NCBI RefSeq assembly: GCF_904846065.1
Contig: NZ_CAJGZV010000001.1
Span: forward strand, 1,054,001-1,118,000
Source: Psychrobacter immobilis
GTDB lineage: Bacteria; Pseudomonadota; Gammaproteobacteria; Pseudomonadales; Moraxellaceae
DNA length: 64,000 bases
Direction: 5' to 3'
Program-made: the position numbers and the translations under genes
The notes under the pieces: model-generated
Databases searched by the model: none
Seen by the model: the letters and a program-made list of their open reading frames with translations, nothing else
What the model was told of the DNA's origin: nothing
In this document: one piece after another, positions 39,727 to 50,179 of the stretch
How the letters are laid out: every line of letters begins with the position of its first letter
Numbering within the stretch: the stretch's first letter is position 1

Positions 39727-39757
39727 ATTGCCATTACTGTTAAGAGATATTGTCTAA

Positions 39758-40624
39758 ATGCGTGTCAAGCTTGTACGACGCTTTTGCTCACAGCCCGCAC
39801 CTTCATCGTGCAAAGACTCTGATTTTTATCATTTAGAGCGTAGTCCGCATTCTCTTAAAACCAATGCTAGTTCAGTAACTAAGGTAGGTGGTACCCAACA
39901 AGGGGCATCCACATTGGTGTTGGCTCTCTTTGTCGTTGTCATATTGGTGACTGCCATTGTTGGATTGATATTCGGTCATAAATTAGGATATCAGCGTGGC
40001 TTTCATTCTATGCAAACTGAAACCAAGCAAGCGATAATCAATAGCACTGAGGCAACAGAAGCGCTGGAAGATTTACGTCTTAGTCATAAAATAGCGGCCA
40101 ATCAAGCCGCTACTGCTAAGCAGGAGCTGGCGATTAGCTTGGCAAACATCAAAGAGTTGCGTGAAAACCAGCAAGAATTAACGGTTGAGAATAGACAAGT
40201 CTCTCAACTGAATGAATTATATGCTGATGTCCTTCGTGACAAAGGCGGCATGCCTCTACAGGTAATAGCGGCAAAGATTGAGCCATTACCTGAAAATGCC
40301 TTCGAATATGGTTTCGATATAGGCATGCTTGCTAGCGATGGCAAAGCCAAACGCCTAAAGCCAACGTTGACGTTGTTCAATGACGATGATTTTGTAGAGG
40401 TGCCGCTAGATCCTCCAGTTTATACTATTGAAGGTATCGTTCGTATTCGTGGTCGTTTCATGATGCCATCAGGCTTTAAACCGTTACAAGTCAAACTCAG
40501 CTTACAAGCTGGCGGGCAACAAGTGGAGCAGCTCTATGATTGGAAGCTTGGCGACCGAGTGGATAATATGCCGCTATCACTTTTAGATTTACCCGAAGTC
40601 GACGAAAGCCCGATTAAGCCTTAA
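39758..40624 (+). CDS. DUF6776-like single-pass membrane protein
   Basis: 288 residues, function unknown. A polar N-terminus of about 49 residues is followed by one strong membrane helix (STLVLALFVVVILVTAIVGL). Next is a coiled-coil stretch (about 85-150, rich in Glu/Gln/Ala heptads), then a compact C-terminal domain rich in beta strands (PLPENAFEYGFDIGML, VRIRGRFMMPSGFKPLQV). The family name is from recollection of this layout, not from a search. The topology resembles envelope or divisome accessory proteins, but nothing visible gives a role. The ATG lies 31 bases after a TATAAT and lacks a clear ribosome site. Confidence 0.75.
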   Translation: MRVKLVRRFCSQPAPSSCKDSDFYHLERSPHSLKTNASSVTKVGGTQQGASTLVLALFVVVILVTAIVGLIFGHKLGYQRGFHSMQTETKQAIINSTEATEALEDLRLSHKIAANQAATAKQELAISLANIKELRENQQELTVENRQVSQLNELYADVLRDKGGMPLQVIAAKIEPLPENAFEYGFDIGMLASDGKAKRLKPTLTLFNDDDFVEVPLDPPVYTIEGIVRIRGRFMMPSGFKPLQVKLSLQAGGQQVEQLYDWKLGDRVDNMPLSLLDLPEVDESPIKP

Positions 40625-40717
40625 TCTATTCATATTTAAGAGCGCTATAATAAGCATTGCATTTGCCAACCTCTGTTAGCGCTCTTTATTCTGTTATAAA
40701 TATAACCATTAATTTGT

Positions 40718-41134
40718 ATGCCAATTATGATAAAACAAACCCTATTGCAAGCGTTGCCAACTGTTGCTGATTGGCACTTTCCAACCATACCTGCTCATCG
40801 TGCACAAGATGGCGATACGGACGGCGAGACCTCGCCACAAGCAGATGTACTGGTAGCAGAGCCAGAAGTGGCTAAGCCGCCTATGTATGCCGTCGTTATG
40901 TATAATGATAATTATACGCCGATGGAGTTCGTTGTTTATATTTTACAGTCTGAATTTCGTCATAGTATGGATTCGGCAGTCGAAGTTATGCTGACGATTC
41001 ATAACAGTAGCAAAGGTATTGCTGGTATCTATCCTAAAGATATCGCTGAGACCAAAGCCAAAAAAGTAAACAGTCTGGCACATCGTGAAGGCTATCCATT
41101 ATTGACCCAGATTGAGCCACATCAAGGTGAATAA
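40718..41134 (+). CDS. clpS: ATP-dependent Clp protease adaptor ClpS
   Basis: Adaptor that delivers N-end-rule substrates to ClpAP. 138 residues: a disordered N-terminal arm of about 50 residues, then the ClpS core YAVVMYNDNYTPMEFVVYIL, with N and D residues that bind the substrate N-terminus, and IHNSSKGIAGIYPKDIAETK. The C-terminal half closes with KVNSLAHREGYPLL. Starts at 40718 or 40727 are both possible, without a good ribosome site. clpA follows on the same strand, but only after 722 bases, unusually far. Confidence 0.94.
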   Translation: MPIMIKQTLLQALPTVADWHFPTIPAHRAQDGDTDGETSPQADVLVAEPEVAKPPMYAVVMYNDNYTPMEFVVYILQSEFRHSMDSAVEVMLTIHNSSKGIAGIYPKDIAETKAKKVNSLAHREGYPLLTQIEPHQGE

Positions 41135-41856
41135 GAAAATAGCGTAAATATGAATTTAAAGTTTTATCTTCTTTTCGTGTTTTTATCTTATTATTTCCAA
41201 TGGTCTTATCGTTTAGAAACCCTGTCAAGCTCTAAAAACCGCTCATTTTGAGCTTGATAGGTACTCTGTATCCAAGCAGTCACTCATAAATTCCTTATTA
41301 TAAAAATTTCCTAACCTTGATTTTTCTTTAATATACCCTTATCTATATTAAGTCATCACATCAAACAGCTGTCTAAATTTTATAGAAATTATTGCTGCAC
41401 TCGTATCATTTTCTAGTCATCCTATTAACTTGAATTTTTCTATAATTTAATCAGCTGATGGCTTAAAAAAGTCATTTGTATCTTTCATTCTCTCATTTAT
41501 TATTCTATTACCGATTTCTCCTTTATTTGCTCAGCTTTTGAAGCTTTCATACTATTTCGTTACTATAAATATTGATGCGCAGTACGCCTTGATACATTTT
41601 AGTCTGTGTTAATAGATTGACTCTTCTTAAGTATCGTGTTGAGATAAAGAAAAGCAAGTATGAGTGATCAAAACGCTTAATTGGTGATAAGTAGATAGCA
41701 CTGCTACTTGAGTAATACATGGTCAATATCATTTAGCGCTGTCTTTTGATAATACAGATTTAGCCCTTGAACAATCCATCTGTCGCCCTGATTTACTTAC
41801 TAACTCATTCATAAAGCTATCAATCATAAAGATAGGTATAACCGTAGGAAGTCGTT
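41135..41856. other. 722-base gap between clpS and clpA
   Basis: AT-rich and notably T-rich on the plus strand, with no supported gene. An 11-bp inverted repeat CTGTCAAGCTC (41222-41232) with GAGCTTGATAG (41250-41260) follows clpS but lacks a T-run. A TATAAT at 41441-41446 has no matching -35. ORFs here are under about 60 codons and carry no ribosome site. Confidence 0.45.
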
Positions 41857-44430
41857 ATGTTAAGTCGTCATCTTGAAGTTTCTTTGCGTTTAGCAATGAC
41901 ACTTGCGCGCCAAAAATCGCATGAGTACCTCACTGTTGAGCATCTGTTATTGGCGTTATTAGAGAATACTCACGCTGCCAATACATTAACTGCCTGTAAT
42001 GCCAATGTTTCAACGTTGCGTACCGAGTTAGAAGCTTATATCAATAAGCATACACCAACGGTAGACGCAGACACCGAGCAGTCACCGCAGCCGACCCAAA
42101 GCTTTGATCGTATTCTACAGCGTGCTATTTTCCATGTACAATCTATTGGTGGTGGTCGCCTTGTTGAAGGCTCAGATATTTTAGTGTCTATGTTTTCAGA
42201 GCACGATACTTATGCCGTTTATTTGCTCAAAAAGCAGGGTATTAGTCGTCTTGAGCTGACCCAGTACTTATCACATGGTCAAGATAAAGACGAGCCATCC
42301 GAGCCACGTGCTTCTATGACGGGTGAACGCCGTAGTGCCTCAGAAAAAACCAGTAAGGATCCCTTGGTTGAGTTTGCGACCAACCTAAACCAGCGGGCTG
42401 CCGAAGGTAAGACTGATCCATTGATTGGACGTGGCCCTGAAATTGAGCGCGCCGCTCAAGTGCTATGCCGCCGCCGTAAAAATAACCCGTTATTGGTGGG
42501 CGAGCCAGGCGTTGGTAAAACCTCGATTGCTGAAGGCTTGGCGTGGTTGATTATTAATGATAAAGCACCGAAACCATTGAACGGCTGTGTGATTTATAGC
42601 CTTGATATTGGCTCATTAATTGCTGGTACTAAATATCGCGGTGATTTTGAAAAACGCATGAAGTCACTGCTTGATGCGCTAAAGAAAAAGCCCAATGCAA
42701 TCTTATTTATTGATGAGATTCATATGATTATTGGCGCAGGGTCGTCAATGAGTAGCAATATGGACGTATCAAACTTGATTAAGCCAGCACTTGCTAATGG
42801 TGAGCTGCGCTGTATCGGCTCAACTACCTTTACCGAATACCGTCAAGTGTTTGAAAAAGACCATGCACTGTCACGTCGTTTCCAGAAGATTGATGTCAAA
42901 GAGCCGAGTGTTGACGATACAATTGATATTTTACGCGGTCTGAAGCCTCGTTATGAGGAATTTCATAACGTCGAATATACCGATGAAGCGTTGGTCACCG
43001 CCGTTCAATTATCTGCTAAGCATATTCACGAGCGTTTCTTACCAGATAAAGCGATTGATGTGATTGACGAAGCAGGTGCCTATAAGCGTTTAGGCGTAAT
43101 TCCTGATGCTGATGATATTGATGCAGAAGAAAGCTTCATTGCGGATATAGAGCAAGACTTTGATGCTCAGATTGATGCCGATGTTGAGGGTCTCGATGGC
43201 GATACGTATAGCGATAGCGAAATGCAGGATGAAGCGGAAACTGCAAAAGTCAATGATCGTGCCAAATCGTTCAGTGAGTCAAAAAGTGCCAAAGCTAAGA
43301 AAAAACCACCGATGAAAATCGATGTGGCGGATATTGAGGCGATTGTTGCCAAGCTTGCACGTATTCCCCCCAAGTCAGTATCAAGTGATGATAAGAGTAT
43401 TCTTCAGCACTTAGATCGTGATCTTAAACACTTAGTGTTTGGTCAAGATGAGGCCATTGAAACATTAGCCGACGCCATTAAGCTATCACGTGCCGGTCTC
43501 AAAGCACCAGATAAGCCAATTGGTTCCTTCATGTTTGCCGGTCCTACCGGGGTTGGTAAAACAGAGGTCTCGCGTCAGCTAGCAAACTTATTGGGTGTCG
43601 AGTTAGTTCGTTTTGATATGTCAGAATATATGGAAGCCCATACCGCATCGCGTTTGATTGGTGCGCCTCCTGGCTATGTCGGTTATGATCAAGGTGGTTT
43701 GTTGACTGAAAAAATCAATCAACATCCACATTGTGTTTTATTGCTTGATGAGATTGAAAAAGCGCACCCTGATGTCTTCAACTTGTTACTGCAAGTCATG
43801 GATCATGGTACGTTGACTGATAACAATGGTCGTGTGGCTATCTTTAAGCAAGTCATTGTGATTATGACGACCAACGTCGGTGCTGATAGTATTAGCCGCT
43901 CTTCAATGGGCTTTACTCAGCAAGACCATAGCCGTGATAATACGGAGTCGCTCAAACGTGTCTTTACGCCAGAGTTCCGTAACCGTTTAGATGCCATCAT
44001 CCAATTTAACCCATTAGATACCTCCGTGGTGGTATCTGTGGTTGATAAATTTTTGGTTGAGCTACAAGTTCAGCTTGATGATAAACAAGTCACCTTAGAG
44101 ATTGATGACGAAGTACGCGATTACTTGGCTAACAAAGGCTATGATCGCCTAATGGGTGCACGCCCAATGCAGCGTCTGATTCAAGATGAGATCAAAAAGT
44201 CATTGGCAAGTATGATTTTGTTTGGTGATTTGGTCAATGGTGGGGTAGTACATCTTACCTTAGAGCCTGAAGCTAATGATGAGCAAGATGGTGATTCTGT
44301 TAAGCTTGATAAGTACAGTGGTAAGACGGATTATAAGTCTACAGATAAAGGATCAGCAGATAGTCGTATTATCTTGACGGTCGTTGAGACTCATGAGCCA
44401 CATCCAGACTCTGAGTCACTCGCCAGCTAA
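41857..44430 (+). CDS. clpA: ATP-dependent Clp protease ATP-binding subunit ClpA
   Basis: AAA+ unfoldase that feeds substrates to ClpP. 857 residues (E. coli 758). Layout: Clp N-domain (1-145), D1 with Walker [10 protein letters not shown] (215-223) and [13 protein letters not shown]2 with Walker [10 protein letters not shown] (562-570), and the hydrophobic-Gly-hydrophobic ClpP-docking loop MGFTQQ. Two departures from the usual protein: an acidic insertion at about 418-485 between D1 and D2, and a polar C-terminal tail of about 50 residues. AGGA lies 8 bases before the ATG. The ClpS adaptor is upstream. Confidence 0.96.
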   Translation: MLSRHLEVSLRLAMTLARQKSHEYLTVEHLLLALLENTHAANTLTACNANVSTLRTELEAYINKHTPTVDADTEQSPQPTQSFDRILQRAIFHVQSIGGGRLVEGSDILVSMFSEHDTYAVYLLKKQGISRLELTQYLSHGQDKDEPSEPRASMTGERRSASEKTSKDPLVEFATNLNQRAAEGKTDPLIGRGPEIERAAQVLCRRRKNNPLLVGEPGVGKTSIAEGLAWLIINDKAPKPLNGCVIYSLDIGSLIAGTKYRGDFEKRMKSLLDALKKKPNAILFIDEIHMIIGAGSSMSSNMDVSNLIKPALANGELRCIGSTTFTEYRQVFEKDHALSRRFQKIDVKEPSVDDTIDILRGLKPRYEEFHNVEYTDEALVTAVQLSAKHIHERFLPDKAIDVIDEAGAYKRLGVIPDADDIDAEESFIADIEQDFDAQIDADVEGLDGDTYSDSEMQDEAETAKVNDRAKSFSESKSAKAKKKPPMKIDVADIEAIVAKLARIPPKSVSSDDKSILQHLDRDLKHLVFGQDEAIETLADAIKLSRAGLKAPDKPIGSFMFAGPTGVGKTEVSRQLANLLGVELVRFDMSEYMEAHTASRLIGAPPGYVGYDQGGLLTEKINQHPHCVLLLDEIEKAHPDVFNLLLQVMDHGTLTDNNGRVAIFKQVIVIMTTNVGADSISRSSMGFTQQDHSRDNTESLKRVFTPEFRNRLDAIIQFNPLDTSVVVSVVDKFLVELQVQLDDKQVTLEIDDEVRDYLANKGYDRLMGARPMQRLIQDEIKKSLASMILFGDLVNGGVVHLTLEPEANDEQDGDSVKLDKYSGKTDYKSTDKGSADSRIILTVVETHEPHPDSESLAS

Positions 44431-44454
44431 GTTTTTGCTACTAATGTAATAACA

Positions 44455-44488
44455 ACGGTTACCATGTTACTGTGGTAGCCGTTTTTTT
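44455..44488 (+). terminator. Terminator downstream of clpA
   Basis: ACGGTTACCA (44455-44464) pairs with TGGTAGCCGT (44473-44482) through one wobble, an 8-base loop, then a run of seven T. Confidence 0.9.
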
Positions 44489-44490
44489 AT

Positions 44491-44499
44491 TGCTATAAT
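44491..44499 (+). promoter_or_regulatory. Extended -10 promoter for ung
   Basis: TGCTATAAT, an extended -10 element, directly after the clpA terminator and about 107 bases before ung. Confidence 0.5.
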
Positions 44500-44605
44500 T
44501 CATAACAAAACCAACGTATGAAATCACGAGCTCTCATGTGCGAGATTGGTTCACGCCCCCCATTCAATATTTATCTAATCGATAACAAATATAACAGGAC
44601 ATACT

Positions 44606-45343
44606 ATGGAATTATTCGATGAACAAACGCCAAAAACGCCAGCGCAAAAGCAGGCGATTTTAGATAATGTACGCTTGCCAGAAGATTGGAAAAAGGCGTT
44701 AGCAAACGAGTTAACTTCTAATAATATGGACGACTTGCGTGCGTTTTTAAAAGAAGCCTATCAATCAGAAAACAGTATCTATCCGCCAGCACCTTTAATA
44801 TTTAACGCGTTAAACCTGACCCCTTTATCACAGGTTAAAGTCGTGATACTAGGTCAAGATCCTTATCATGGACCAGGGCAGGCAATGGGCTTATCGTTTT
44901 CAGTGCCCAAAGCCATTCCAAAGCCACCCTCACTCAATAATTTGTTAAAAGAGATGGCAAGTGACGTTGGTATCGCACCCTCAAAACATGGCGACCTGAC
45001 TTACTGGGCGCAGCAAGGAGTTTTGCTATTAAATAGCTCTCTGACCGTGCGAGAAAGTGAGCCAAATAGCCATCAAAATAAAGGTTGGGAGCAGTTTACC
45101 GATGCGGTGATTGATGTGGTTAATGAACAAACAGAACATACCGTATTTATATTGTGGGGCAGTAAAGCACAGAAAAAAGGCAAATATATCAATACTGATA
45201 AGCATCTTATTCTCACCGCTGTGCACCCATCACCACTTGCTGCCAATCGTGGTGGATTCTTTGGTTCCAAGCCGTTTTCTAAGACCAATGATTATCTGGT
45301 ACAGTATGGGCAAACGCCTATCGATTGGCAATTACCGCAATAG
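44606..45343 (+). CDS. ung: Uracil-DNA glycosylase (family 1)
   Basis: Removes uracil from DNA to start base-excision repair. 245 residues. The water-activating loop GQDPYHGPGQAMGLSF has catalytic D85, LLLNSSLTV supplies the uracil-binding asparagine, and HPSPLAANRGGFFG is the minor-groove leucine loop with its histidine. AGGA lies 8 bases before the ATG. tadA follows within 12 bases, suggesting co-transcription. Confidence 0.97.
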   Translation: MELFDEQTPKTPAQKQAILDNVRLPEDWKKALANELTSNNMDDLRAFLKEAYQSENSIYPPAPLIFNALNLTPLSQVKVVILGQDPYHGPGQAMGLSFSVPKAIPKPPSLNNLLKEMASDVGIAPSKHGDLTYWAQQGVLLLNSSLTVRESEPNSHQNKGWEQFTDAVIDVVNEQTEHTVFILWGSKAQKKGKYINTDKHLILTAVHPSPLAANRGGFFGSKPFSKTNDYLVQYGQTPIDWQLPQ

Positions 45344-45355
45344 TTGTCAAAATAA

Positions 45356-45931
45356 ATGAAACATAAACAAAATATAAGCTTGAAGCCATATCCAACCGCA
45401 AATAGCCAGTTAGTTATTGAAGATATGCAAGCCAGCACATTTTGGTCACTTCAAGATATGAGCTGGATGAACATAGCTCTTAAACTTGCTAGGCAAGGTG
45501 CTGAGCGTGGAGAAGTGCCGGTAGGAGCGATACTGGTACACGACCAGCAGATTATTGGTCAAGGATTTAATGAACCAATTGGGCGTTACGATGCGACCGC
45601 TCATGCCGAGATTGTCGCATTAAGAGAAGCGTGTGCGCGCTTAAAAAACTATCGTTTACCATTACAGACAACGTTATATGTTACCTTAGAGCCTTGTACG
45701 ATGTGTATCGGAGCGCTCATTCATGCGCGGGTCGATAGATTGGTTTATGCAGCAAGCGAGCCACGAGCGGGTATGGTTGGTAGTCAGATAAATTTACCGA
45801 TACAGCCTTTTTATAATCATGCTATCGAAGTACATAATGGCTTATGTCGTGAGCATAGCAGCCAGATGCTTAAGACCTTTTTCCGTGAACGACGAAAAGC
45901 GGCAAAAAGGAAAGACAATATAAGCTGTTAA
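45356..45931 (+). CDS. tadA: tRNA adenosine(34) deaminase TadA
   Basis: Deaminates A34 to inosine in the anticodon of tRNA-Arg(ACG). 191 residues with the zinc deaminase signature H83-A-E85 (E85 the proton shuttle) and P-C114-T-M-C117. The C-terminal FFRERRKAAKRK is a basic tRNA-binding tail. The first ~33 residues precede the domain; ATGs at 45425 and 45458 are alternative starts, none with a clear ribosome site. It starts 12 bases after ung. Confidence 0.94.
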   Translation: MKHKQNISLKPYPTANSQLVIEDMQASTFWSLQDMSWMNIALKLARQGAERGEVPVGAILVHDQQIIGQGFNEPIGRYDATAHAEIVALREACARLKNYRLPLQTTLYVTLEPCTMCIGALIHARVDRLVYAASEPRAGMVGSQINLPIQPFYNHAIEVHNGLCREHSSQMLKTFFRERRKAAKRKDNISC

Positions 45932-45971
45932 CAAGATAACGGACTTGCTGCTAGTGATGGGTAGGTTTCTT

Positions 45972-45980
45972 TGCTATAAT
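45972..45980 (+). promoter_or_regulatory. Extended -10 promoter for cmk
   Basis: TGCTATAAT about 40 bases after tadA and 120 before cmk; the same nonamer occurs upstream of ung. Confidence 0.5.
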
Positions 45981-46102
45981 ATCGCCCTATTTGATGACGA
46001 AATGATAAATTAATTGTCAAGCGTTTGATAAATAAGTAAATATTGTTCTGCAGCTAGCATGTACTAAGCCGTATCAGTATCGTCTACTATTAAGTGAGTA
46101 TT

Positions 46103-46885
46103 ATGACCGTTTCTACAGCTGCTAACGCTATACTTGATAACTTTAGTTCTGGTAGTAATGATAACCAAGCGCCAGTGTTGCGTTATCCAGTTATCTGCAT
46201 TGATGGACCAAGTGGGGCAGGTAAAGGTACGGTCACGTGGCGTTTAGCCCAAGCATTGAATTATCAACTGCTGGATTCAGGTGCTTTGTATCGTATCGTT
46301 GGACTCAAAGCATTTGAAGCGGGATTAGTTGCGGCAGACGGAAGCCATGCCATTGACGAGATGGCTGTATTAGCATTAACGCAGCGCCTAGAGATTGCTT
46401 TTGTACCTAACAATGCATCAGGACGTGTTGATATTTTAGTGAATGGTGAAGCGGTTGGTGAGCAGGTTCGTAATGAGACCGTGGGCGGCTATGCATCACA
46501 AATAGCAGTATTTCCAAAAGTTCGTCAAGCATTACTAAAGTTGCAACAAGATATGGCAACTCGTTCTGGATTGGTCGCTGATGGTCGCGATATGGGAACG
46601 GTGGTGTTCCCAGATGCGGATGTAAAAGTATATTTGACTGCCAGTGCTGAAGCGCGTGCCGAGCGCCGCGTAACACAGTTAATAAATGCTGGTCAGACGG
46701 CAGATTTTGACGCGATTTTAGCGACAATTAAAGCTCGTGATGATCGTGATGAGAATCGGTCGACTGCACCATCAAAGCCTGCAGAAGATGCTCTACTACT
46801 AGATAGCTCTAACTTAGATGCTGATGAAGTTTATGCACAAGTGAAAAGACATTGTCAGGATAAAGGTATTTTCTTTAATAGTTAA
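46103..46885 (+). CDS. cmk: Cytidylate kinase
   Basis: Phosphorylates CMP and dCMP. 260 residues with P-loop IDGPSGAGKGT (about residues 33-43), LLDSGALYRIVGL, DGRDMGTVVFPDA and RDDRDENRSTAP. The frame extends to a GTG at 46094; the ATG at 46103 is likelier. About 28 residues precede the core, longer than E. coli. It opens the cmk-rpsA-ihfB-lapA-pyrF cluster, an order conserved in gammaproteobacteria. Confidence 0.95.
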   Translation: MTVSTAANAILDNFSSGSNDNQAPVLRYPVICIDGPSGAGKGTVTWRLAQALNYQLLDSGALYRIVGLKAFEAGLVAADGSHAIDEMAVLALTQRLEIAFVPNNASGRVDILVNGEAVGEQVRNETVGGYASQIAVFPKVRQALLKLQQDMATRSGLVADGRDMGTVVFPDADVKVYLTASAEARAERRVTQLINAGQTADFDAILATIKARDDRDENRSTAPSKPAEDALLLDSSNLDADEVYAQVKRHCQDKGIFFNS

Positions 46886-47195
46886 TAAAAACAAGTTAGT
46901 AAGTATGAAAAAGTTTCCTATACGCTTGATTTTAGTATAAAATCACAGTAGTAGACGCTAATAATCTCTAGAGAGTGATAAAAATATTCTTTCTAAATCA
47001 TAGAGATTTAAAAGTATAAGGCATTGCAATATAAGACAGTTGTTGCTAGTAAGTTTAATAAGTTATGTGCTTACTAACAACAAACGTTTTTATATATGAT
47101 TGTATGAGATATAAAACCAGTATTCTCGTTTTATGCAATCATAAATTTGATCCGTACTGTGCTGGACAGGATACGGCTATACAAAGGTAGACATA
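46886..47195. other. rpsA leader region
   Basis: 310 bases, AT-rich, between cmk and rpsA. It contains the hairpin at 47040-47083 and several T/A tracts. No strong promoter was recognised, though expression of rpsA usually needs one. Confidence 0.4.
47040..47083 (+). promoter_or_regulatory. Hairpin in the rpsA leader
   Basis: TTGTTGCTAGTAAG (47040-47053) pairs with CTTACTAACAACAA (47070-47083) except at one position, with a 16-base AU-rich loop. It lies about 110 bases before the rpsA ATG. S1 represses its own mRNA in E. coli through leader structure; a similar role here is inference. Confidence 0.5.
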
Positions 47196-48887
47196 ATGGA
47201 ATCATTTGCTGAACTATTTGAAGCGAGCATCGAAGAAACAGGTCTGGATATCGAGCGTGGCTCGGTTATCACTGGTACTGTTGTGGCCATTGATAACGAC
47301 TGGATCACTGTTGATACTGGTCTGAAATCTGAAGGTATCGTCGCTCGTGAAGAGTTTTTAAGCGAAGAAGGCGAACTTGAAGTTGAAGTTGGCGATAGCG
47401 TTGATGTCGTGGTTGAAGCGGTTGATAACGGCATGGGTCAAACCTTGCTTTCACGTGAAAAAGCCAAACGTGTTGAAACTTGGAACTTCCTTGAAAAAAT
47501 CGCTGACAATGATGAAATCGTAAAAGGTATCATCTCAAGCAAAGTGAAAGGCGGTTTCACTGTAGATATCGGTTCAGTACGCGCGTTCCTACCAGGTTCA
47601 TTGGTAGATGTACGTCCTATCCGTGACACCACGCATCTTGAAGGTAAAGAGCTAGAATTCAAAGTTATCAAACTTGATCAAAAACGCAACAACGTTGTTG
47701 TTAGCCGTCGTGCAGTTATGGAAGCTGAAAATTCAGCTGAGCGCGAAGAGCTATTGAACAAGCTTGAAGAAGGCATCGAGATCGAAGGTATCGTTAAGAA
47801 CCTTACTGATTACGGCGCATTCGTTGATCTAGGTGGTATCGATGGTCTATTGCACATCACTGACATGGCATGGCGCCGTATCAAGCATCCATCTGAAGTT
47901 GTTGAAGTTGGTCAAGACCTAAAAGTTAAAGTATTGAAGTTTGACCGTGAGCGCAATCGCGTTAGCCTAGGTCTAAAACAACTTGGTACTGATCCTTGGG
48001 ATAACGTTGGCGGCACATACCCAGTAGGTAGTGTGGTTAAAGCACGCGTAACCAACTTAACTGATTATGGTTGTTTCGCTGAGATTTCTGAAGGTATTGA
48101 AGGTCTAGTACACGTGTCAGAAATGGATCATACCAACAAAAACATCCACCCATCAAAAGTTGTTCAAGTGGGTGATGAAGTTGAAGTAATGATTCTTGAT
48201 ATCGATGAAGAACGTCGTCGTATCAGCTTAGGTATCAAACAAACTCTTGCTAACCCATGGGATGAGTTTGATAAGAAACATGAGCGCGGTGATAAAATCA
48301 CTGGTACGATCAAATCAATCACTGACTTCGGTATCTTTATCGGTCTAGACGGTGGTATTGATGGTCTTGTTCATCTATCTGATATCTCTTGGAACGAAAC
48401 AGGCGAAGACGCTATCCGTAACTACAATAAAGGCGACACCGTTGAAGCAATGGTATTGTCAGTAGATGCAGAAGCAAACCGTATCAGTCTAGGCGTGAAG
48501 CAGTTAAGCTCTGATCCATTCAACGAATACCTAGTCAACAATGACCGCGGTGCTATCGTTAATGGTAAAGTAAAAGAAGTAGATGCTAAAGGCGCTACTA
48601 TCGAGCTTGCTGACGAAGTTGAAGCGTATCTACGTGCCTCTGAAATTCAACGTGATCGCGTTGAAGATGCGACTAAGCATTTGAGCGTTGGTGATGACGT
48701 TGAAGCGAAAATCATCAGTGTTGATCGTAAAACTCGCAACATCAACTTGTCTATCAAAGCGAAAGACGAAGCTGAAGAGCGTCAAGCGATTAAAGAGCTA
48801 AGCAGCACTAGCACGACTAGTACTACTGCCAGTTCTGATGCACAGCCAAAAACAATTGGTGACTTGATCAAAGAGCAAATGCAGTAA
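47196..48887 (+). CDS. rpsA: 30S ribosomal protein S1
   Basis: Binds mRNA leaders and delivers them to the 30S subunit. 563 residues with six S1 (OB-fold) repeats. The later ones are easily seen from recurring [40 protein letters not shown] and [20 protein letters not shown], and the R-I-SLG-KQ ends of repeats. The C-terminus closes with a Ser/Thr-rich linker and [18 protein letters not shown] precedes the ATG. Codon use is strongly biased, as expected for a highly expressed gene. Downstream is a strong terminator. Confidence 0.98.
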   Translation: MESFAELFEASIEETGLDIERGSVITGTVVAIDNDWITVDTGLKSEGIVAREEFLSEEGELEVEVGDSVDVVVEAVDNGMGQTLLSREKAKRVETWNFLEKIADNDEIVKGIISSKVKGGFTVDIGSVRAFLPGSLVDVRPIRDTTHLEGKELEFKVIKLDQKRNNVVVSRRAVMEAENSAEREELLNKLEEGIEIEGIVKNLTDYGAFVDLGGIDGLLHITDMAWRRIKHPSEVVEVGQDLKVKVLKFDRERNRVSLGLKQLGTDPWDNVGGTYPVGSVVKARVTNLTDYGCFAEISEGIEGLVHVSEMDHTNKNIHPSKVVQVGDEVEVMILDIDEERRRISLGIKQTLANPWDEFDKKHERGDKITGTIKSITDFGIFIGLDGGIDGLVHLSDISWNETGEDAIRNYNKGDTVEAMVLSVDAEANRISLGVKQLSSDPFNEYLVNNDRGAIVNGKVKEVDAKGATIELADEVEAYLRASEIQRDRVEDATKHLSVGDDVEAKIISVDRKTRNINLSIKAKDEAEERQAIKELSSTSTTSTTASSDAQPKTIGDLIKEQMQ

Positions 48888-49213
48888 GCTGCACGTTAAT
48901 GATATAAGATTATAAAAGAAGCGACTATGGTCGCTTTTTTTTTGCTTAAATTTTAAGTGTACTATTAATCAATGAGGTTTTTGCTCAAACAGGCAAACTC
49001 TTATTTCCATTTACCGTAATATCCGCTATCATTTGCAACATTGAGTAACGAGATGTGAATTATTACTTATTTAAGACACTGATATTGTTTTAGTGAATGG
49101 CTATTTATCCTTATGATCTTGATGTATAGCTTGTCTTAAAAGTAACCAACTATCGAAAATGATGGTTCAATTCACAGTCATCTTATCCATTAATCAACAA
49201 GGCAAGCGTAATA
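48888..49213. other. Region between rpsA and ihfB
   Basis: 326 bases: the rpsA terminator (48919-48945) and then AT-rich sequence in which the ihfB promoter must lie. None was identified with confidence. Confidence 0.35.
48919..48945 (+). terminator. Terminator downstream of rpsA
   Basis: AAGCGAC (48919-48925), TATG loop, GTCGCTT (48930-48936), then a long T-run. Confidence 0.92.
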
Positions 49214-49519
49214 ATGCAGCAAGCGATTAACAAGTCCGAATTTATTAGTAATTTAAGTGCGAACTGTGACAATATGACTGATACTGTAGTCGATGATGCA
49301 GTACGTGAAATATTAAACTTGATGACCGATACGTTAGCCAATGATGGACGCGTAGAAGTTCGTGGTTTTGGCAGTTTTTGTCTGCACCATCGTCGTGCCC
49401 GTATGGGTCGAAATCCTAAAACAGGAGAAAGCGTACCTGTACCTGCCAAAGCGATACCGCACTTTAAACCAGGTAAAGCATTACGTGAAGCAGTCAATGA
49501 TACAGTAGCAAATAGTTAA
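49214..49519 (+). CDS. ihfB: Integration host factor subunit beta
   Basis: DNA-bending nucleoid protein that works as a heterodimer with IhfA. 101 residues of HU/IHF fold with the DNA-arm motif GRVEVRGFGSF followed by RARMGRNPKTGE (the proline that intercalates is in RNPKTG). Position after rpsA is conserved. The ribosome site is weak. Extra residues after the usual end (REAVNDTVANS) are few. Confidence 0.95.
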   Translation: MQQAINKSEFISNLSANCDNMTDTVVDDAVREILNLMTDTLANDGRVEVRGFGSFCLHHRRARMGRNPKTGESVPVPAKAIPHFKPGKALREAVNDTVANS

Positions 49520-49691
49520 GTGTGTTATAAAGTATTTATTGGGTAAAATTGCCAACAAGAGTGCTTGCCAGCCATTTTTGCTAGAACTTATCACTAGTGA
49601 GTTTATAAGCATATAAATGTGTGGGTTGATGAAGGTTTTAGAGTGCTATTTTTAAAACACTAACGACATTCCAAATCGAGGTAGACGTCTC

Positions 49692-50105
49692 ATGCGCTTT
49701 TTACTATTTGTATTGCTGTTTTTGAGCTTTGCTTATTCACTTGGTTTGGTGTTGGCAAATAATACCGAAGTTGGCGTAAATTTATTATTCTCGCAAGCAC
49801 CGACGATGAATCTAGGATTGCTGCTGATTTTATGCCTTATGCTTGGTATTGTTATTGGCATCTTGTTGGCACTGCTTATCTTCCGTGTCTTACAGAATAA
49901 GTGGGAAATCTCGCGTTTGCAAAAAGCGAATGTGAACTTGCAAGCGCAACTGACACAAGCCAATGCTGTCATTGATCGCCAAGCAAGTGCGCCAACGGTG
50001 GAAGAAGCTGTTTATGGTTCGACAGCAACCAATGTGCAAGTGCAAGACGCAGAAGTACTTACTGTAGATGAAGGCGCGACACTTACCAAACAAAAGCGAG
50101 AATAA
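49692..50105 (+). CDS. lapA: LapA-family (DUF1049) inner-membrane protein
   Basis: 137 residues: two membrane helices (about 3-22 and 42-66), then a coiled-coil stretch (KWEISRLQKANVNLQAQL) and a polar tail. LapA normally pairs with the TPR protein LapB to control LpxC and so lipid A synthesis. lapB, often the next gene, is absent here and pyrF follows directly. GAGG lies about 9 bases before the ATG. The family call rests on topology plus position between ihfB and pyrF. Confidence 0.85.
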   Translation: MRFLLFVLLFLSFAYSLGLVLANNTEVGVNLLFSQAPTMNLGLLLILCLMLGIVIGILLALLIFRVLQNKWEISRLQKANVNLQAQLTQANAVIDRQASAPTVEEAVYGSTATNVQVQDAEVLTVDEGATLTKQKRE

Positions 50106-50179
50106 ATTATATTTTGTACTGATCTATGAGCAGTCCATATATAGTGTTTTGATAATTCTGATATAGATATGGTAAAACC

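Noticed and set aside
41150..41251. 33-codon hydrophobic ORF after clpS
   Set aside because: No ribosome site and T-rich composition that yields Phe/Leu/Ser codons by chance.
41547..41732. 61-codon minus-strand ORF in the clpS-clpA gap
   Set aside because: No ribosome site, AT-driven composition, and no recognisable protein features.
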